Assembly: GCA_030432295.1 (NCBI GenBank)
Contig: JAUIHI010000042.1
Location: 1-55,699, forward strand
Length of the DNA: 55,699 nt
Direction of reading: 5' to 3'
From: Anaerolineae bacterium
Lineage (GTDB): Bacteria; Chloroflexota; Anaerolineae; Caldilineales; Caldilineaceae
Below, piece after piece: positions 7,229 through 16,226 of this stretch. A model generated the notes under the pieces. It did no database searches. It was given only the letters and a program-made list of their open reading frames with translations, and was not told the origin of the DNA. Position numbers and translations under genes: made by a program. Numbering within the stretch: position 1 is the first letter of the stretch; each line of letters starts with the position of its first letter.

Positions 7229-10200
7229 TTATCTGCCCGTGCCCATCCCATTCCCAATCAGGGGCAGATATTGCAAGGAGCCGAAACGCACCTCCACTTC
7301 CTCACTCCGTTCCCGGCCTGCATTGTGCAGATGGAGCAGAAGCACCCCCCGGCTGCCGTTAGCAGCCATTGCCTCCCGGTCTGCTTCAATGGCAATGGTT
7401 GTGCCAGGCAGATCGTAGAAAAGCGGCAGATCCGCCAGCCCGGCTTCCACACGAATCCCCGGCTTCAGCACATCGTATACCATCAGCCGGGAACGATCAA
7501 TCACCTCTTCGGGGTCGTCTGTGTCCACGCTGTGGGTTGTAATCATATAATTGAATGAGGAGAGGTCAGCGGTCAATCCGATATCCCTCGCGTTCACAGC
7601 CAGCAGCACACTGCTGTTATTGAAAGCGGCTGTGTTCAGTTCGGCGCTGGAAACCAGATTGCGAAAATGGGCGAGCTTTTTGGCTCCTGTACGCGATTCC
7701 TCCAAAATCGAAAAGAATTCGTCTTTGCTTGCAAACGCAGTAAATTCGGCCACATTGCCCGAACGGAGAACGAAGTCGGTCACGCCATCTTTGTTCACGT
7801 CAATGTGTATCCGAAAAAGCACTTCGTTGGGCGATGACCAGTCCCCATAGGTCACCAGACCAAACAGCACCTTGGCGGTAGTCAGACCACCGCTCGCCCC
7901 GATGTCCGATCCCACGCCCACATACTTCAAATCCGCGTGGTTCATCAAACCTTTGCTGGACTCCTCGTTCGGGCTGCTGTATTGCAACTCCAGCGCAGCC
8001 GCCACCGACACTGTATCTGTGGGGAAAGAGGCCCGCTGCACACTGGGCGCAGTGAGCAGCCCCTGGCCCACCAGTTGGATCGTCTGCACGCCGCTGAGCA
8101 CATCGCCGTAGTCCAGCGTGGCCTGGGTCGAACGCATGGCCGAGACGGGCCGGGGCGCGGCATAGACGGGCAGACGCGGCACGACCTCTACGTTTTCCAA
8201 CTGACCCCTGGCCCCGCCGCTGGGATAAGCAGCGTCCCCAATTTGCACATAAATATCCCCAGCCGCCAAGAGCGCCATTGTTTCGCTGGTCAGGGTGACG
8301 GTCCCACTGGTTGTCAACGTCGGCGTGCCAGCCAATCCAGCGCTGTCCAGAGCCTGAAATTGGGGGCCATCTGCATAGAACTGGCCCAAATGAAGCCCGG
8401 CGCTGGTGATAGTGACAGGGACCGAAGCGCTCACTGTCACCGTATAGTCCAGTTGCCCGGTCTCTGGAACGAGCACCCCATCCAGCAGACCCGTCATTCC
8501 GCCAGGAATTCCGGTCTCTGCGCCTGCCAATAGATTGGCATCGGAAAGAAGGGCGCGAACCCGGGTCTGCTGGGGCCAGACGTAGACAAAGCCGGTCTCT
8601 TCGCTGAGCAGGTGGCGGGGAAATTGCCCACTGGTGGCCACCGTCGGGTCGCCCTGGTAGAGCAATTGATCGCTCTGCGCGCTGAACAGGACAGCCGCGT
8701 TGAGCGAATTATAGGGCAGCAGATGGAGCGTAGGGCCACCCAGGACACGGATTTCGGCACCGGGAATGTCCACCACAGGCACATACGTCAGATAGACGTT
8801 CTGCTCCTGTGGCCCTCTGTTGACCAGCCGCACATTCTTCAGCGCAGTATATTCGCCCTCCACTTCGGGCGCACCGTAGGAGAGCGTCACCTGCCCCGGA
8901 TCGCTGGCGTTGTAGAGGATCACTTGCCCCCGGCGGGCCGCGTCGATGTCCATACGACCCGCGCCGGACCGGCCCGCGCCATAGAGCAGAGGCGGCTGCT
9001 GATCGTTGACTGTGACATTGTAGCGGGCTGTGTTGAGCAGTAGGGCTTTGATCTCCTCGACTGTCCAGCCCGGGTGCAGTTGGCGCAGGAGTGCCGCGGC
9101 CCCGGCCACAAAGGGTGTCGCCATCGAAGTGCCGCTGTAGCTGGCCGATCCCTGGCCTGTGCCCGCGGACGCCGAACGGATGGAGACACCGGGCGCGGCG
9201 ATCTCCGGCTTCAGCACAGAATCACCCCGCCGGGGGCCGCGTGCAGAAAAGGAGGCGATTGTGTCGATGGCTGCGGTCGGTTCAGTGTCCCCATCTGCCG
9301 CGCCCAGACCGGCAGTCGATGTGGCGGCTACGCTGATGGCCCGATCGGCCACACCGGGCGAATTGACCTGATAATAGGCGTCGCCGCTGTTGCCCCCCGC
9401 GGCCACCACAAGCACACCGGCCAGGGCGGTATTGTCCGCCGCGATGGAACTGGGGTCTTCGTAGGAGCCATAGGAAGAGCCGACAGAAAGATTGACCACA
9501 TCCAAATGGTCCGAGAAATCGCCGTCGCCGTTGGGGTCCACCGACCATTCCAGCGCCAGGGGAACCAGATTCGAGGCCCCTGTACAGCCAAAGACCTTCA
9601 GCGCGTAGAGTTCGGCCCGGGGCGCAACACCCGGCCCAATCGAAAACTGATCAAAGGCAAGTCCACCGGTATAGACACCGGTGTAGGTGTCGCTGGTTTG
9701 CCGGAGCAGGCCGCTGCCGCCAGCAATACCGGCCACGTGGGTTCCGTGCCCCCAACAGTCCATCGGGTCCGGGTCGGGTTGGGGAATGGGGTCAGCAGCG
9801 CCAGTGAGGCCGTACTTGTCGCCAGCAAAATCGTAGCCACCCACAATCCGGGCGCTGGGGAAGGTGAAGCCCGCTATCACATCACTGATAATCGTTGTAT
9901 CGTTGCTGGCATAGCCGAAGCCCGGCCCACCGAAGTCCTTGTGCAGATAGTCGATGCCTGTGTCAATAATGCCAATGGAGACCGATTCGCCGGTCAAGCC
10001 GCCGGGATAGACCTGATCCCAGAGCGCAGGCGTGCCCAAAAACGGCACAGCACTGGCTGTTTCGACGGTCTGCACAGGCAGGGGATGGACTGCAAGCACA
10101 CCGGGCAGGGCACTGATTTCGGGGATCAGCGCGGGGTCCACATAGAGGCCGATGCCGTTGTAGACTCGCTGGGTGCGGTAGACGAATTGGGCCGCGGCCA

Positions 10201-10480
10201 GCGGGGACTGGTTGAGCAGAGAGCGCTGGGCCTGGTCGATCTGCTGGAACCGGGACTGGGCCAGGCTGGTGGCCTGGGCCGTGCTGGCCCGTTGCTCCAA
10301 AGCCGCGGCATAGACCTGGGCCGAGGGATCGTCGGCCAGTTGCACCAGAATACCGACTTTTTCCGGCGTCGGCTCCTGACTGCGCGGTGCTGCTGCTGCC
10401 CACCCCAAGCCAAGCAGCAAAAAGGCAATTCCCCCCGCTCCGACCAGCCGCCACAGTCGAACTGATAAAGTTTGTCTCAT
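7229..10480 (-). CDS. Secreted S8 (subtilisin-like) serine peptidase
   Basis: A 1083-residue exported protease. A signal peptide occupies residues 1-30 (hydrophobic GAGGIAFLLLGLGWAAAA), then an I9-like propeptide (about 40-150) and a subtilase domain with catalytic Asp173 (GIIDTGID), His245 (GHGTHVAG), oxyanion Asn near 363 (AGGN) and Ser452 (SGTSMATP). A CHRD-like segment lies near 690-760. The C-terminal quarter has no recognised domain but contains a repeat-type calcium-like stretch (DVNKDGVTDF). The tail ends with the short motif YLPLI followed by Gly-rich residues. A -10-like TATTAT lies at 10520-10525. It is separated from the upstream peptidase gene by two strong hairpins, so it is probably transcribed independently. 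Confidence 0.95.
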   Translation of the reverse strand: MRQTLSVRLWRLVGAGGIAFLLLGLGWAAAAPRSQEPTPEKVGILVQLADDPSAQVYAAALEQRASTAQATSLAQSRFQQIDQAQRSLLNQSPLAAAQFVYRTQRVYNGIGLYVDPALIPEISALPGVLAVHPLPVQTVETASAVPFLGTPALWDQVYPGGLTGESVSIGIIDTGIDYLHKDFGGPGFGYASNDTTIISDVIAGFTFPSARIVGGYDFAGDKYGLTGAADPIPQPDPDPMDCWGHGTHVAGIAGGSGLLRQTSDTYTGVYTGGLAFDQFSIGPGVAPRAELYALKVFGCTGASNLVPLALEWSVDPNGDGDFSDHLDVVNLSVGSSYGSYEDPSSIAADNTALAGVLVVAAGGNSGDAYYQVNSPGVADRAISVAATSTAGLGAADGDTEPTAAIDTIASFSARGPRRGDSVLKPEIAAPGVSIRSASAGTGQGSASYSGTSMATPFVAGAAALLRQLHPGWTVEEIKALLLNTARYNVTVNDQQPPLLYGAGRSGAGRMDIDAARRGQVILYNASDPGQVTLSYGAPEVEGEYTALKNVRLVNRGPQEQNVYLTYVPVVDIPGAEIRVLGGPTLHLLPYNSLNAAVLFSAQSDQLLYQGDPTVATSGQFPRHLLSEETGFVYVWPQQTRVRALLSDANLLAGAETGIPGGMTGLLDGVLVPETGQLDYTVTVSASVPVTITSAGLHLGQFYADGPQFQALDSAGLAGTPTLTTSGTVTLTSETMALLAAGDIYVQIGDAAYPSGGARGQLENVEVVPRLPVYAAPRPVSAMRSTQATLDYGDVLSGVQTIQLVGQGLLTAPSVQRASFPTDTVSVAAALELQYSSPNEESSKGLMNHADLKYVGVGSDIGASGGLTTAKVLFGLVTYGDWSSPNEVLFRIHIDVNKDGVTDFVLRSGNVAEFTAFASKDEFFSILEESRTGAKKLAHFRNLVSSAELNTAAFNNSSVLLAVNARDIGLTADLSSFNYMITTHSVDTDDPEEVIDRSRLMVYDVLKPGIRVEAGLADLPLFYDLPGTTIAIEADREAMAANGSRGVLLLHLHNAGRERSEEVEVRFGSLQYLPLIGNGMGTGR

Positions 10481-10579
10481 TCCACCACCAGCTTATTGCT
10501 ATAGACCTCACGACACAGAATAATAGCTTACCCCATTGCAGGCGAGAATGGGAAACAGACTGCCCTTTGCACAGGGCAC

Positions 10580-10625
10580 AACAAAAGAGGACGGGCCGAA
10601 GTACTTGCGCCCGTCCTCTTTTGTT
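10580..10625 (-). terminator. Strong bidirectional hairpin terminator
   Basis: Perfect 17 bp inverted repeat (10580-10596 with 10609-10625) whose downstream arm ends in TTTTGTT on either strand. It ends the 10681-14994 peptidase transcript on the minus strand. Confidence 0.9.
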
Positions 10626-10635
10626 GTCGAATAGA

Positions 10636-10668
10636 ACCATCCGGGAAGGATTTCACTTCCCGGATGGT
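10636..10668. repeat. Second palindrome, 13 bp arms
   Basis: Perfect inverted repeat (ACCATCCGGGAAG 10636-10648 with CTTCCCGGATGGT 10656-10668), 7-base loop, lying 13-45 bases past the stop of the 1437-residue peptidase. Without a T-tract it is more likely an mRNA 3' end stabiliser than a terminator. Confidence 0.85.
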
Positions 10669-10680
10669 AGAAGCACAGGA

Positions 10681-13600
10681 CTATCTGCGGATATTGGGCA
10701 GAATGACCCGGAACTTCACCCCAGCCACCGCGAATTCAGTCAGGTGGTCGAGCTTCAGTACGAATTCATTCTTATCCATATCGTGGGTGCAGCCATTGCA
10801 CGGGAAGAGCGGTACCCAGGCTCCGTCTTTGTAGAAGTAGACATTCAGGTTGGCTTCGTCGGTAATACCCGCCTTCTGCCAGTCACTGTCCGCATACTTC
10901 ACAACCAGCGTGAAGGGCTGGGCGAAGGATGTCACCGGGTTGCCGTCGGCATCCGTGGCGTTGATGGTAATCGCATTGCCCGCAAAGGAAAGGCCACCCA
11001 TTGCCGCACTGGGTTCCGTCTGCTTGGCAACGCTGATCGTCGTGTCACCGGCCACCGCACCTGCCGGGAAGTCTACGGTGAACGTGCCGTCGTCCGAGCG
11101 CAACTGGCCACCCTCGCCGGCTGTGACTGTGCCGGTAGTCGGCACTTCACAGGCAGTGACAGTGACAGTCTTGCTGGCGATGGCACTGTTGCCATAGTTG
11201 TCGATCACTTCGGCGCGGATTGTGTAATCGCCGCACTCGACGTAGTGGTGAGATGCAACACCGGTGAAGAAGTAATCGGTATAAGGTGAACCGTCTCCCC
11301 AATCGATGCGCCCTTGCCACGGCCGCGCGTACTCGATATTGGAGCTAAAGTCGATCTGACCGATCAGAATCTGGGATGTTGTGACATTCCAGGTCCCTGT
11401 AATCGTCGCCGTTGGTTCGTCCAACAGATATTCCCAGAAGGTCGATAGCAGATATTCACGGCTGTCGGCAAACTTGCCATTGTTTACGCCTTCTAAACCG
11501 AACGACGTATAGATGCTACGGCCAAGATAAGCAACACCTGGCCGTTCCAGTGTTGGTTGGTCACGGTGGGCAACCGCCACTGTATTCTCATCCAGCGGGA
11601 TGCTGCCAGGATAGCGCAACAGAGGCCAGAATTGGTCGATCTCGTAGGGCGCTGCACTGGGATCGAAGCCCCAGGCATTGGAGGCAAGCTCATCAATGTA
11701 GTATTGATTGCTTGCGCCATCGCCGGCTACCGCTGTGCTTGGCACCTGACCGCGCACTTCGCCACCAGGATGGGCGCTGGAATGCACATTGAAGTACATA
11801 CCATCCGCCTCGCGCTGGGCATTCTGCTCCGGGGTCAGAGTTACCGAGCCTCCCCAGGAGATAGTATCAGTTACCACCTGTGGTTGAGTGAAAGGCCATG
11901 TCGGATAGATCACACCGCCAGAGATACCTGTGGTGCCACTGTGGATGTGAGAATTGGTAAGGGTCAACGGCGCAGTGACATTAATCTCTATACTGTAGTC
12001 AAGCATACCAGTGAAGTTATCATAGAAAACATCCACCGTACCCGATGCAACGCTATCGGTGATGGGCGGTGTTTCGTTGAGGCCACTCAGTTCTGCCTGA
12101 CCAACCGCATGATCCACATCTGTCAGATCGAGATAGAGCCACTCGAAGGCCGGGGGTGCATCCATATGGCCTTCGATGGGCAAGCTGGGAAGCTCGAAAT
12201 ACGAAACAGAATCCCACAGACAGTTCGCGCCAAGCGTAAAGCCAGAGAAGAAAGAGCCGCCCTCGCCGTCACAGGCATCACCCATCACCGAACTGGCATC
12301 CTGACCCATGACGATCAGTTTGCCACCGGTTTGGGCGTATTCATTCAGCCGCTCCATATCGCCGCTGGTCAGCGGTGTGGGCACAGTAAAGGAGCCATCG
12401 GCATAGAAGTTATCGCCAGTGAAGATCAACACGGCTGTGTATGCCTTCAAGACAGAGATGTCAGGCACAAAACTACTGGCTGCACCGGCTGTGGCGTCCG
12501 CATTCAAATAATCCCAGGTCAAGCCCAGATTATCCAATGTGGATGCGTAGTAGCTGGCGTAGTTAGGCATACCCAGAGAAGCGCTGGCATCGTTGTCGAT
12601 CAGGAGCACATCAGCGCTCTTCATACCCGCGACTACCCGGGCGAACATGGGCAGATGGGCATTGTGATCCGTGCCCTGCATGACGATATAGCCCTGATTG
12701 ATGCCCATTCCCATACCCAGTGCGGGGTCGAAACCGACCGTAAAGCTCTTGGTTTCGCCCGGATTCAGAGTCAGGGAAGCAGGCGAGACTGTGACACCAG
12801 CCAGGGTAGTTGTCTGGGTCGGTGCGAAGCCATTGCCTGTATAGAGCGTAGAGATATTGTATGTCTCGGTGTGGGTCGTGACATTTGTCACCATAATCTC
12901 TCGCCCCAGCTTAGCCGTGCCAGTGTAGATCAGGCCAAAGTCTGCTGCTGGTGGGTCAAGAATCACACCCGGATACATAGCCGCGCCGATGTCCAGGCGA
13001 CCTGCACCCATATCCGTGGGCTGGGCTGGGCTGCCGTCGAAGTTGTAGATGTCCATATATTTGGAGGTGGACATCAACGCCGATTTGATAGCGTCATTGG
13101 ACCAGGAAGGATACATCTGGCGCAGAAGCGCAGCAGAGCCAGCCACGTGGGGCGAGGCCATGGATGTGCCGCTGGCCTGACCGAAGCCAAGATGGCGAGC
13201 TTCACCCTCAGCACCAACGGCATAGCCCTGGGCCATAATATTGACGCCAGGAGCGGCAATGTCGGGCTTAAGACTGTTGCGGGTGGAGGGTCCCCGGCTG
13301 CTAAAGCTGGCGATCATATCGGGAGTATTACCCGATTGATAGCCAGTGGTGTTGATTGTCAATTCCGCGTCGGTTGGGTGAGCAGCGCTGAAAGCTGTCA
13401 GATCCAAGCCTGCGGAATAGCCTATGGCGATGACTGGAATCGTTACCTGAGCCCCCACCGCACCGCCCGACATTCCCATGGGGCTGTTGCCGCCATCAGA
13501 ATTGTTGTGGATGATCACGAAGCTGGCGCCCGCATTCTGGGCATTGAGCGCCTTCACACCAAACTCACAGCTACCGCGGCTGATGAGGGCGGTCTTACCA

Positions 13601-14994
13601 TTAAAGGCATTGGCCCCAAAAGGATCACAACCAATCCCATTTGTTGGTGAGATCACCGCTGCTGCCACGTAATCCTTCACGAGTAGCTGGGCCAAGGGGA
13701 CATTGCCGCCAAAGCTGGCAGAAATCAAGGCATATTCGGTGGTGGTGCTCACCGGTTGTGGTGCAGACATATAGACCCGACCAGTCGCATAGGTGCCACT
13801 GGTGGTACTGGCTGCTACGTTGATATATTCGGGGGAGGGATGGTCACCCGTGCCCAGATTCGGGCCAGCATTGCCGTTGGACATACTCACAAAGACGCCG
13901 GCTTTGGCTGCGTTGACCAGCGCATTGTCAATGGCATCAAAGGGGGCACCAATCCCACCAGGACCGCCGCCCCAGGAGTTGTTGACCACATCTGCGCCAT
14001 CTTTGACCAGGTCTTCCAGGGCAGAGATGCCCTCGGCTGTGTGGAAGGAACCGTCGCCACGGACGCTGGCATAGAAGACCCGGTAGCTCATCAGCCACGC
14101 GCCGGGGGCCACACCGCTCATGGGCGGCAGGGGCGAGCCTGCGTAGGTTGCATCAGTGACCAGATTGCCGGCCGCGGTGCTTCCCGTGTGGGTTCCGTGT
14201 TCCGTACCATTGACACCCGGCCAAGGGTTTTCGTCGCCGGGTGCCGGAGGATCCCACCAGCGGAAGTAGGCCCGGCTGGCGATAATCTTGCCGTTATTGT
14301 TGCTGGTCAGGCCCAGGCCATTGGCCGGATAACCCGCCGGATAGCTCCAGCCGGTTCCATCGAACATGGCGGCGTCTTTGTGCAGGCCACCGTCCATGGA
14401 AGCCACTTTGATACCCTTACCAGCCATTGCCTGCCCACCCAGCATGTCCCAGGCCATGGGGGCATTGATCAGGTGGGTGCTTGTGTAGAGATCGGTATGG
14501 TATTTGTAATCCCGATAGACAGCCTTGACACCAGGCAGGCTGCTGAGTGCCTTCAATTCGGTAGTGCCAGCGTCAAAACCAGCATCGACCACAACAGCAT
14601 TCAACACAACCTGATAGGTCTGCTGGTTGGAGATGCCGTTTTCATCGATGTAAGTGCTGACTTTGGCATTGGGCAATGCAGCCTGCATCTGGGACACAAA
14701 TGCGGCCTGCTCAGCCTGCAATTGTGCCACATAGCTCTGGGCTGTGGTGGAACTGGCGTCCAGCTTGCCATCCACCGACTGCGCGCCCACCATTTCCTTA
14801 TACTGAACTGCCAAAGGAGCGGACTGCAACTCGACAATAAAACGATGGGAGACTGCGGGTTGGCCGTCCGGTGTAGAACCATTGCCATCGGTCAACTCGG
14901 CGGAAGCCGCCAGAGAGAAGACCAGAATCGCGCTGGTGACCAGTACACCAACTACGCTCAGGAGTGTCAGTAGGCGAGAAAGTTTATGTCTCAA
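10681..14994 (-). CDS. Secreted multidomain S8 serine peptidase
   Basis: A 1437-residue exported subtilase. A TTG start at 14994 is preferred because AGGAAGAG lies just upstream; an in-frame TTG at 15012 would put that ribosome site inside the gene. A signal peptide ends near AASA. The catalytic triad is Asp201 (ASMDGG), His266 (EHGTHTG) and Ser611 (SGTSMASP). A PA domain is inserted between His and Ser (about 450-535, RGSCEFGVKALNAQ). Later come a CHRD domain (about 1015-1115, SAHPGGEVRGQV), a PKD-like domain (about 1240-1300, IDWGDGS) and a ZU5-like domain (about 1310-1400). The C-terminus ends VILPNIRR, resembling the tail of the neighbouring peptidase. Likely an extracellular scavenging protease. 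Confidence 0.95.
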   Translation of the reverse strand: MRHKLSRLLTLLSVVGVLVTSAILVFSLAASAELTDGNGSTPDGQPAVSHRFIVELQSAPLAVQYKEMVGAQSVDGKLDASSTTAQSYVAQLQAEQAAFVSQMQAALPNAKVSTYIDENGISNQQTYQVVLNAVVVDAGFDAGTTELKALSSLPGVKAVYRDYKYHTDLYTSTHLINAPMAWDMLGGQAMAGKGIKVASMDGGLHKDAAMFDGTGWSYPAGYPANGLGLTSNNNGKIIASRAYFRWWDPPAPGDENPWPGVNGTEHGTHTGSTAAGNLVTDATYAGSPLPPMSGVAPGAWLMSYRVFYASVRGDGSFHTAEGISALEDLVKDGADVVNNSWGGGPGGIGAPFDAIDNALVNAAKAGVFVSMSNGNAGPNLGTGDHPSPEYINVAASTTSGTYATGRVYMSAPQPVSTTTEYALISASFGGNVPLAQLLVKDYVAAAVISPTNGIGCDPFGANAFNGKTALISRGSCEFGVKALNAQNAGASFVIIHNNSDGGNSPMGMSGGAVGAQVTIPVIAIGYSAGLDLTAFSAAHPTDAELTINTTGYQSGNTPDMIASFSSRGPSTRNSLKPDIAAPGVNIMAQGYAVGAEGEARHLGFGQASGTSMASPHVAGSAALLRQMYPSWSNDAIKSALMSTSKYMDIYNFDGSPAQPTDMGAGRLDIGAAMYPGVILDPPAADFGLIYTGTAKLGREIMVTNVTTHTETYNISTLYTGNGFAPTQTTTLAGVTVSPASLTLNPGETKSFTVGFDPALGMGMGINQGYIVMQGTDHNAHLPMFARVVAGMKSADVLLIDNDASASLGMPNYASYYASTLDNLGLTWDYLNADATAGAASSFVPDISVLKAYTAVLIFTGDNFYADGSFTVPTPLTSGDMERLNEYAQTGGKLIVMGQDASSVMGDACDGEGGSFFSGFTLGANCLWDSVSYFELPSLPIEGHMDAPPAFEWLYLDLTDVDHAVGQAELSGLNETPPITDSVASGTVDVFYDNFTGMLDYSIEINVTAPLTLTNSHIHSGTTGISGGVIYPTWPFTQPQVVTDTISWGGSVTLTPEQNAQREADGMYFNVHSSAHPGGEVRGQVPSTAVAGDGASNQYYIDELASNAWGFDPSAAPYEIDQFWPLLRYPGSIPLDENTVAVAHRDQPTLERPGVAYLGRSIYTSFGLEGVNNGKFADSREYLLSTFWEYLLDEPTATITGTWNVTTSQILIGQIDFSSNIEYARPWQGRIDWGDGSPYTDYFFTGVASHHYVECGDYTIRAEVIDNYGNSAIASKTVTVTACEVPTTGTVTAGEGGQLRSDDGTFTVDFPAGAVAGDTTISVAKQTEPSAAMGGLSFAGNAITINATDADGNPVTSFAQPFTLVVKYADSDWQKAGITDEANLNVYFYKDGAWVPLFPCNGCTHDMDKNEFVLKLDHLTEFAVAGVKFRVILPNIRR

Positions 14995-15343
14995 CGTACT
15001 CTTCCTTTCCAAATGCAGACAGATTGTGCTGCAATTATTTGGACTTGCTCATTTCACGATTGAAGGATAGAAACTGTGTGGAAAATCGGGGAAAAGGTTG
15101 CAGTGATATATGGCTATGGCGGCTCCTTTCAGAAATGGCTGTCGTTGCGGTTTGATAATTCACTGGTGCCGCAACGGACGCGGGGAAGATGTCATACAGT
15201 TGTTGTTACCGGGGAGACGATCGATTCTGATTTCCGTATCAGCGTGGTAGCCGTTACAAAAATGTAGAATCTGCAATCGGGTTAGGTAAGAGTATAGCAA
15301 CCTGCACCCTTGATGTCAAAATAACCGCGTTGATCTCAATCCT
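14995..15343 (-). other. Long 5' leader region of the S8 peptidase
   Basis: A 349-base region without a supported gene. A promoter at 15291-15319 points toward the peptidase, leaving a leader of about 290 nt. An internal AAAGGAG near 15120-15126 (minus strand) is followed only by ATA, so no leader peptide is supported. I recognise no known riboswitch class in it. Confidence 0.5.
15291..15319 (-). promoter_or_regulatory. Strong promoter upstream of the S8 peptidase
   Basis: On the minus strand, -35 TTGACA (15314-15319) and -10 TATACT (15291-15296) with a 17-base spacer, plus TG one base before the -10 (extended -10). It is the best promoter match in the window. Confidence 0.8.
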
Positions 15344-16075
15344 TTATGCAAGTGAGGTAGCCGAATGACCAAACAGCCGACTCTCATTCTTGGCCAGCCA
15401 CGCGCTGGACTCGAAGAAGCCGTAGGTGCGGCGCAGGGGATCGTAGCGTCGGCGCACCAGTTCGTCCGCATCGGTGACGCCCACCTGCCAGACAATCTCC
15501 TCCAATTCTTCAATGCGATGGAGCAGTTCACCCGGCGAATGAGGCACAGGAATATCTGCGTAGGACGCGCCCTTGCGATAGCTGCGGGGGAAAGTGACCT
15601 CCTCCTGGGGCATCCGGGGCAGCGCGCCCAGCGCGACCACCGCCATCCCAAAGGCCATCAGTTGATCCTGCACCCGCTGAATGGCCGCTGTTTCGCCGCT
15701 CTCGCCGTTAGCCGTGCCGGTGCTGTCGTCCAGCCCCAATTCCTCCTGCAGCGCATCCCAGTCGTAGAGAACCCGGCGCAGCAGATAGCCCAACTCGGCC
15801 CGGCTGCCCACCTCTTTCGTGCGCACACTGAGCACAAAGCCCTCCCGCACCCGGCCCAAATAGTCCCGGGCCTGCTGCAAAATCATCTCGGCTACCCGGT
15901 CCACCCCCTGGCTGCCCCGCCGGAAATCGCCTTCCAAATTCAAACAGAGAAAGTGGCGGGTCGTGTCGGCCAGTTCGCCAATCGCCACAAAGTCATAGAA
16001 TCCGTCTACTGTGGAAGTCATATCGTCCACCCCGTTGTCAACACAAAGACCGACCTCGACCGTCGGTACAGCCAT
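15344..16075 (-). CDS. Uncharacterised protein, 243 aa
   Basis: I do not recognise this protein. It has no signal peptide or membrane segment and is acidic. The N-terminal half (VDGFYDFVAIGELADTTRHF, then DYLGRVREGFVLSVRTKEVG) looks like a compact alpha/beta domain. The C-terminal half is helical and ends with charged segments (HRIEELEEIVWQV). It carries a Gly/Ser/Thr-rich linker near residues 112-125, which suggests two domains. ATG 16075 has AGGGTG upstream and an extended -10 promoter (TGGTATACT, -10 at 16102-16107). It is transcribed divergently from the mntR-like gene. A cytoplasmic location is the only thing inferred. Confidence 0.75.
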   Translation of the reverse strand: MAVPTVEVGLCVDNGVDDMTSTVDGFYDFVAIGELADTTRHFLCLNLEGDFRRGSQGVDRVAEMILQQARDYLGRVREGFVLSVRTKEVGSRAELGYLLRRVLYDWDALQEELGLDDSTGTANGESGETAAIQRVQDQLMAFGMAVVALGALPRMPQEEVTFPRSYRKGASYADIPVPHSPGELLHRIEELEEIVWQVGVTDADELVRRRYDPLRRTYGFFESSAWLAKNESRLFGHSATSLA

Positions 16076-16101
16076 ACATCACCCTGAACAGAATGGCCGC
16101 A

Positions 16102-16110
16102 AGTATACCA
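16102..16110 (-). promoter_or_regulatory. Extended -10 promoter of the 243-aa gene
   Basis: The minus strand reads TGGTATACT, i.e. TG-N-TATACT with the -10 at 16102-16107, about 27 bases before the start codon. No good -35 is seen, as expected for an extended -10 promoter. Confidence 0.6.
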
Positions 16111-16180
16111 TAGCCTTTCCGGGAACGCATACCGTTTTTTCCGACAAGCAAACAGCCCAGAAAAGGATAGATTTCCCCAT

Positions 16181-16210
16181 TTGACATCCGCGCCCGACCA
16201 ATGCTATATT
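16181..16210 (+). promoter_or_regulatory. Promoter of the mntR-like gene
   Basis: -35 TTGACA (16181-16186), spacer 18, extended -10 TGC-TATATT (16202-16210). Transcription should start at about 16216-16218, exactly at the ATG (16217), which implies a leaderless mRNA. Confidence 0.8.
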
Positions 16211-16226
16211 TTAGCCATGACTAAAA
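16209..16226. promoter_or_regulatory. Putative MntR operator, copy 1
   Basis: Inverted repeat TTTTAG-CCATGA-CTAAAA overlapping the -10 element and the start codon of the mntR-like gene. The same TTTTAG-N6-CTAAA pattern recurs at 16974-16991 before the metal ABC operon. Position and recurrence support an autoregulatory operator. Confidence 0.78.

Noticed and set aside
11557-13650. Long open frame (697 codons) on the plus strand opposite the S8 peptidase
   Set aside because: It is the mirror of a GC-rich coding sequence; the minus-strand frame has signal peptide, catalytic triad and domains, while this one has no recognisable motif or ribosome site.
16181-16216. Longer mntR-like protein starting at TTG 16181
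   Set aside because: That codon is the -35 element TTGACA; the conserved protein begins at ATG 16217 and the promoter occupies the DNA between.
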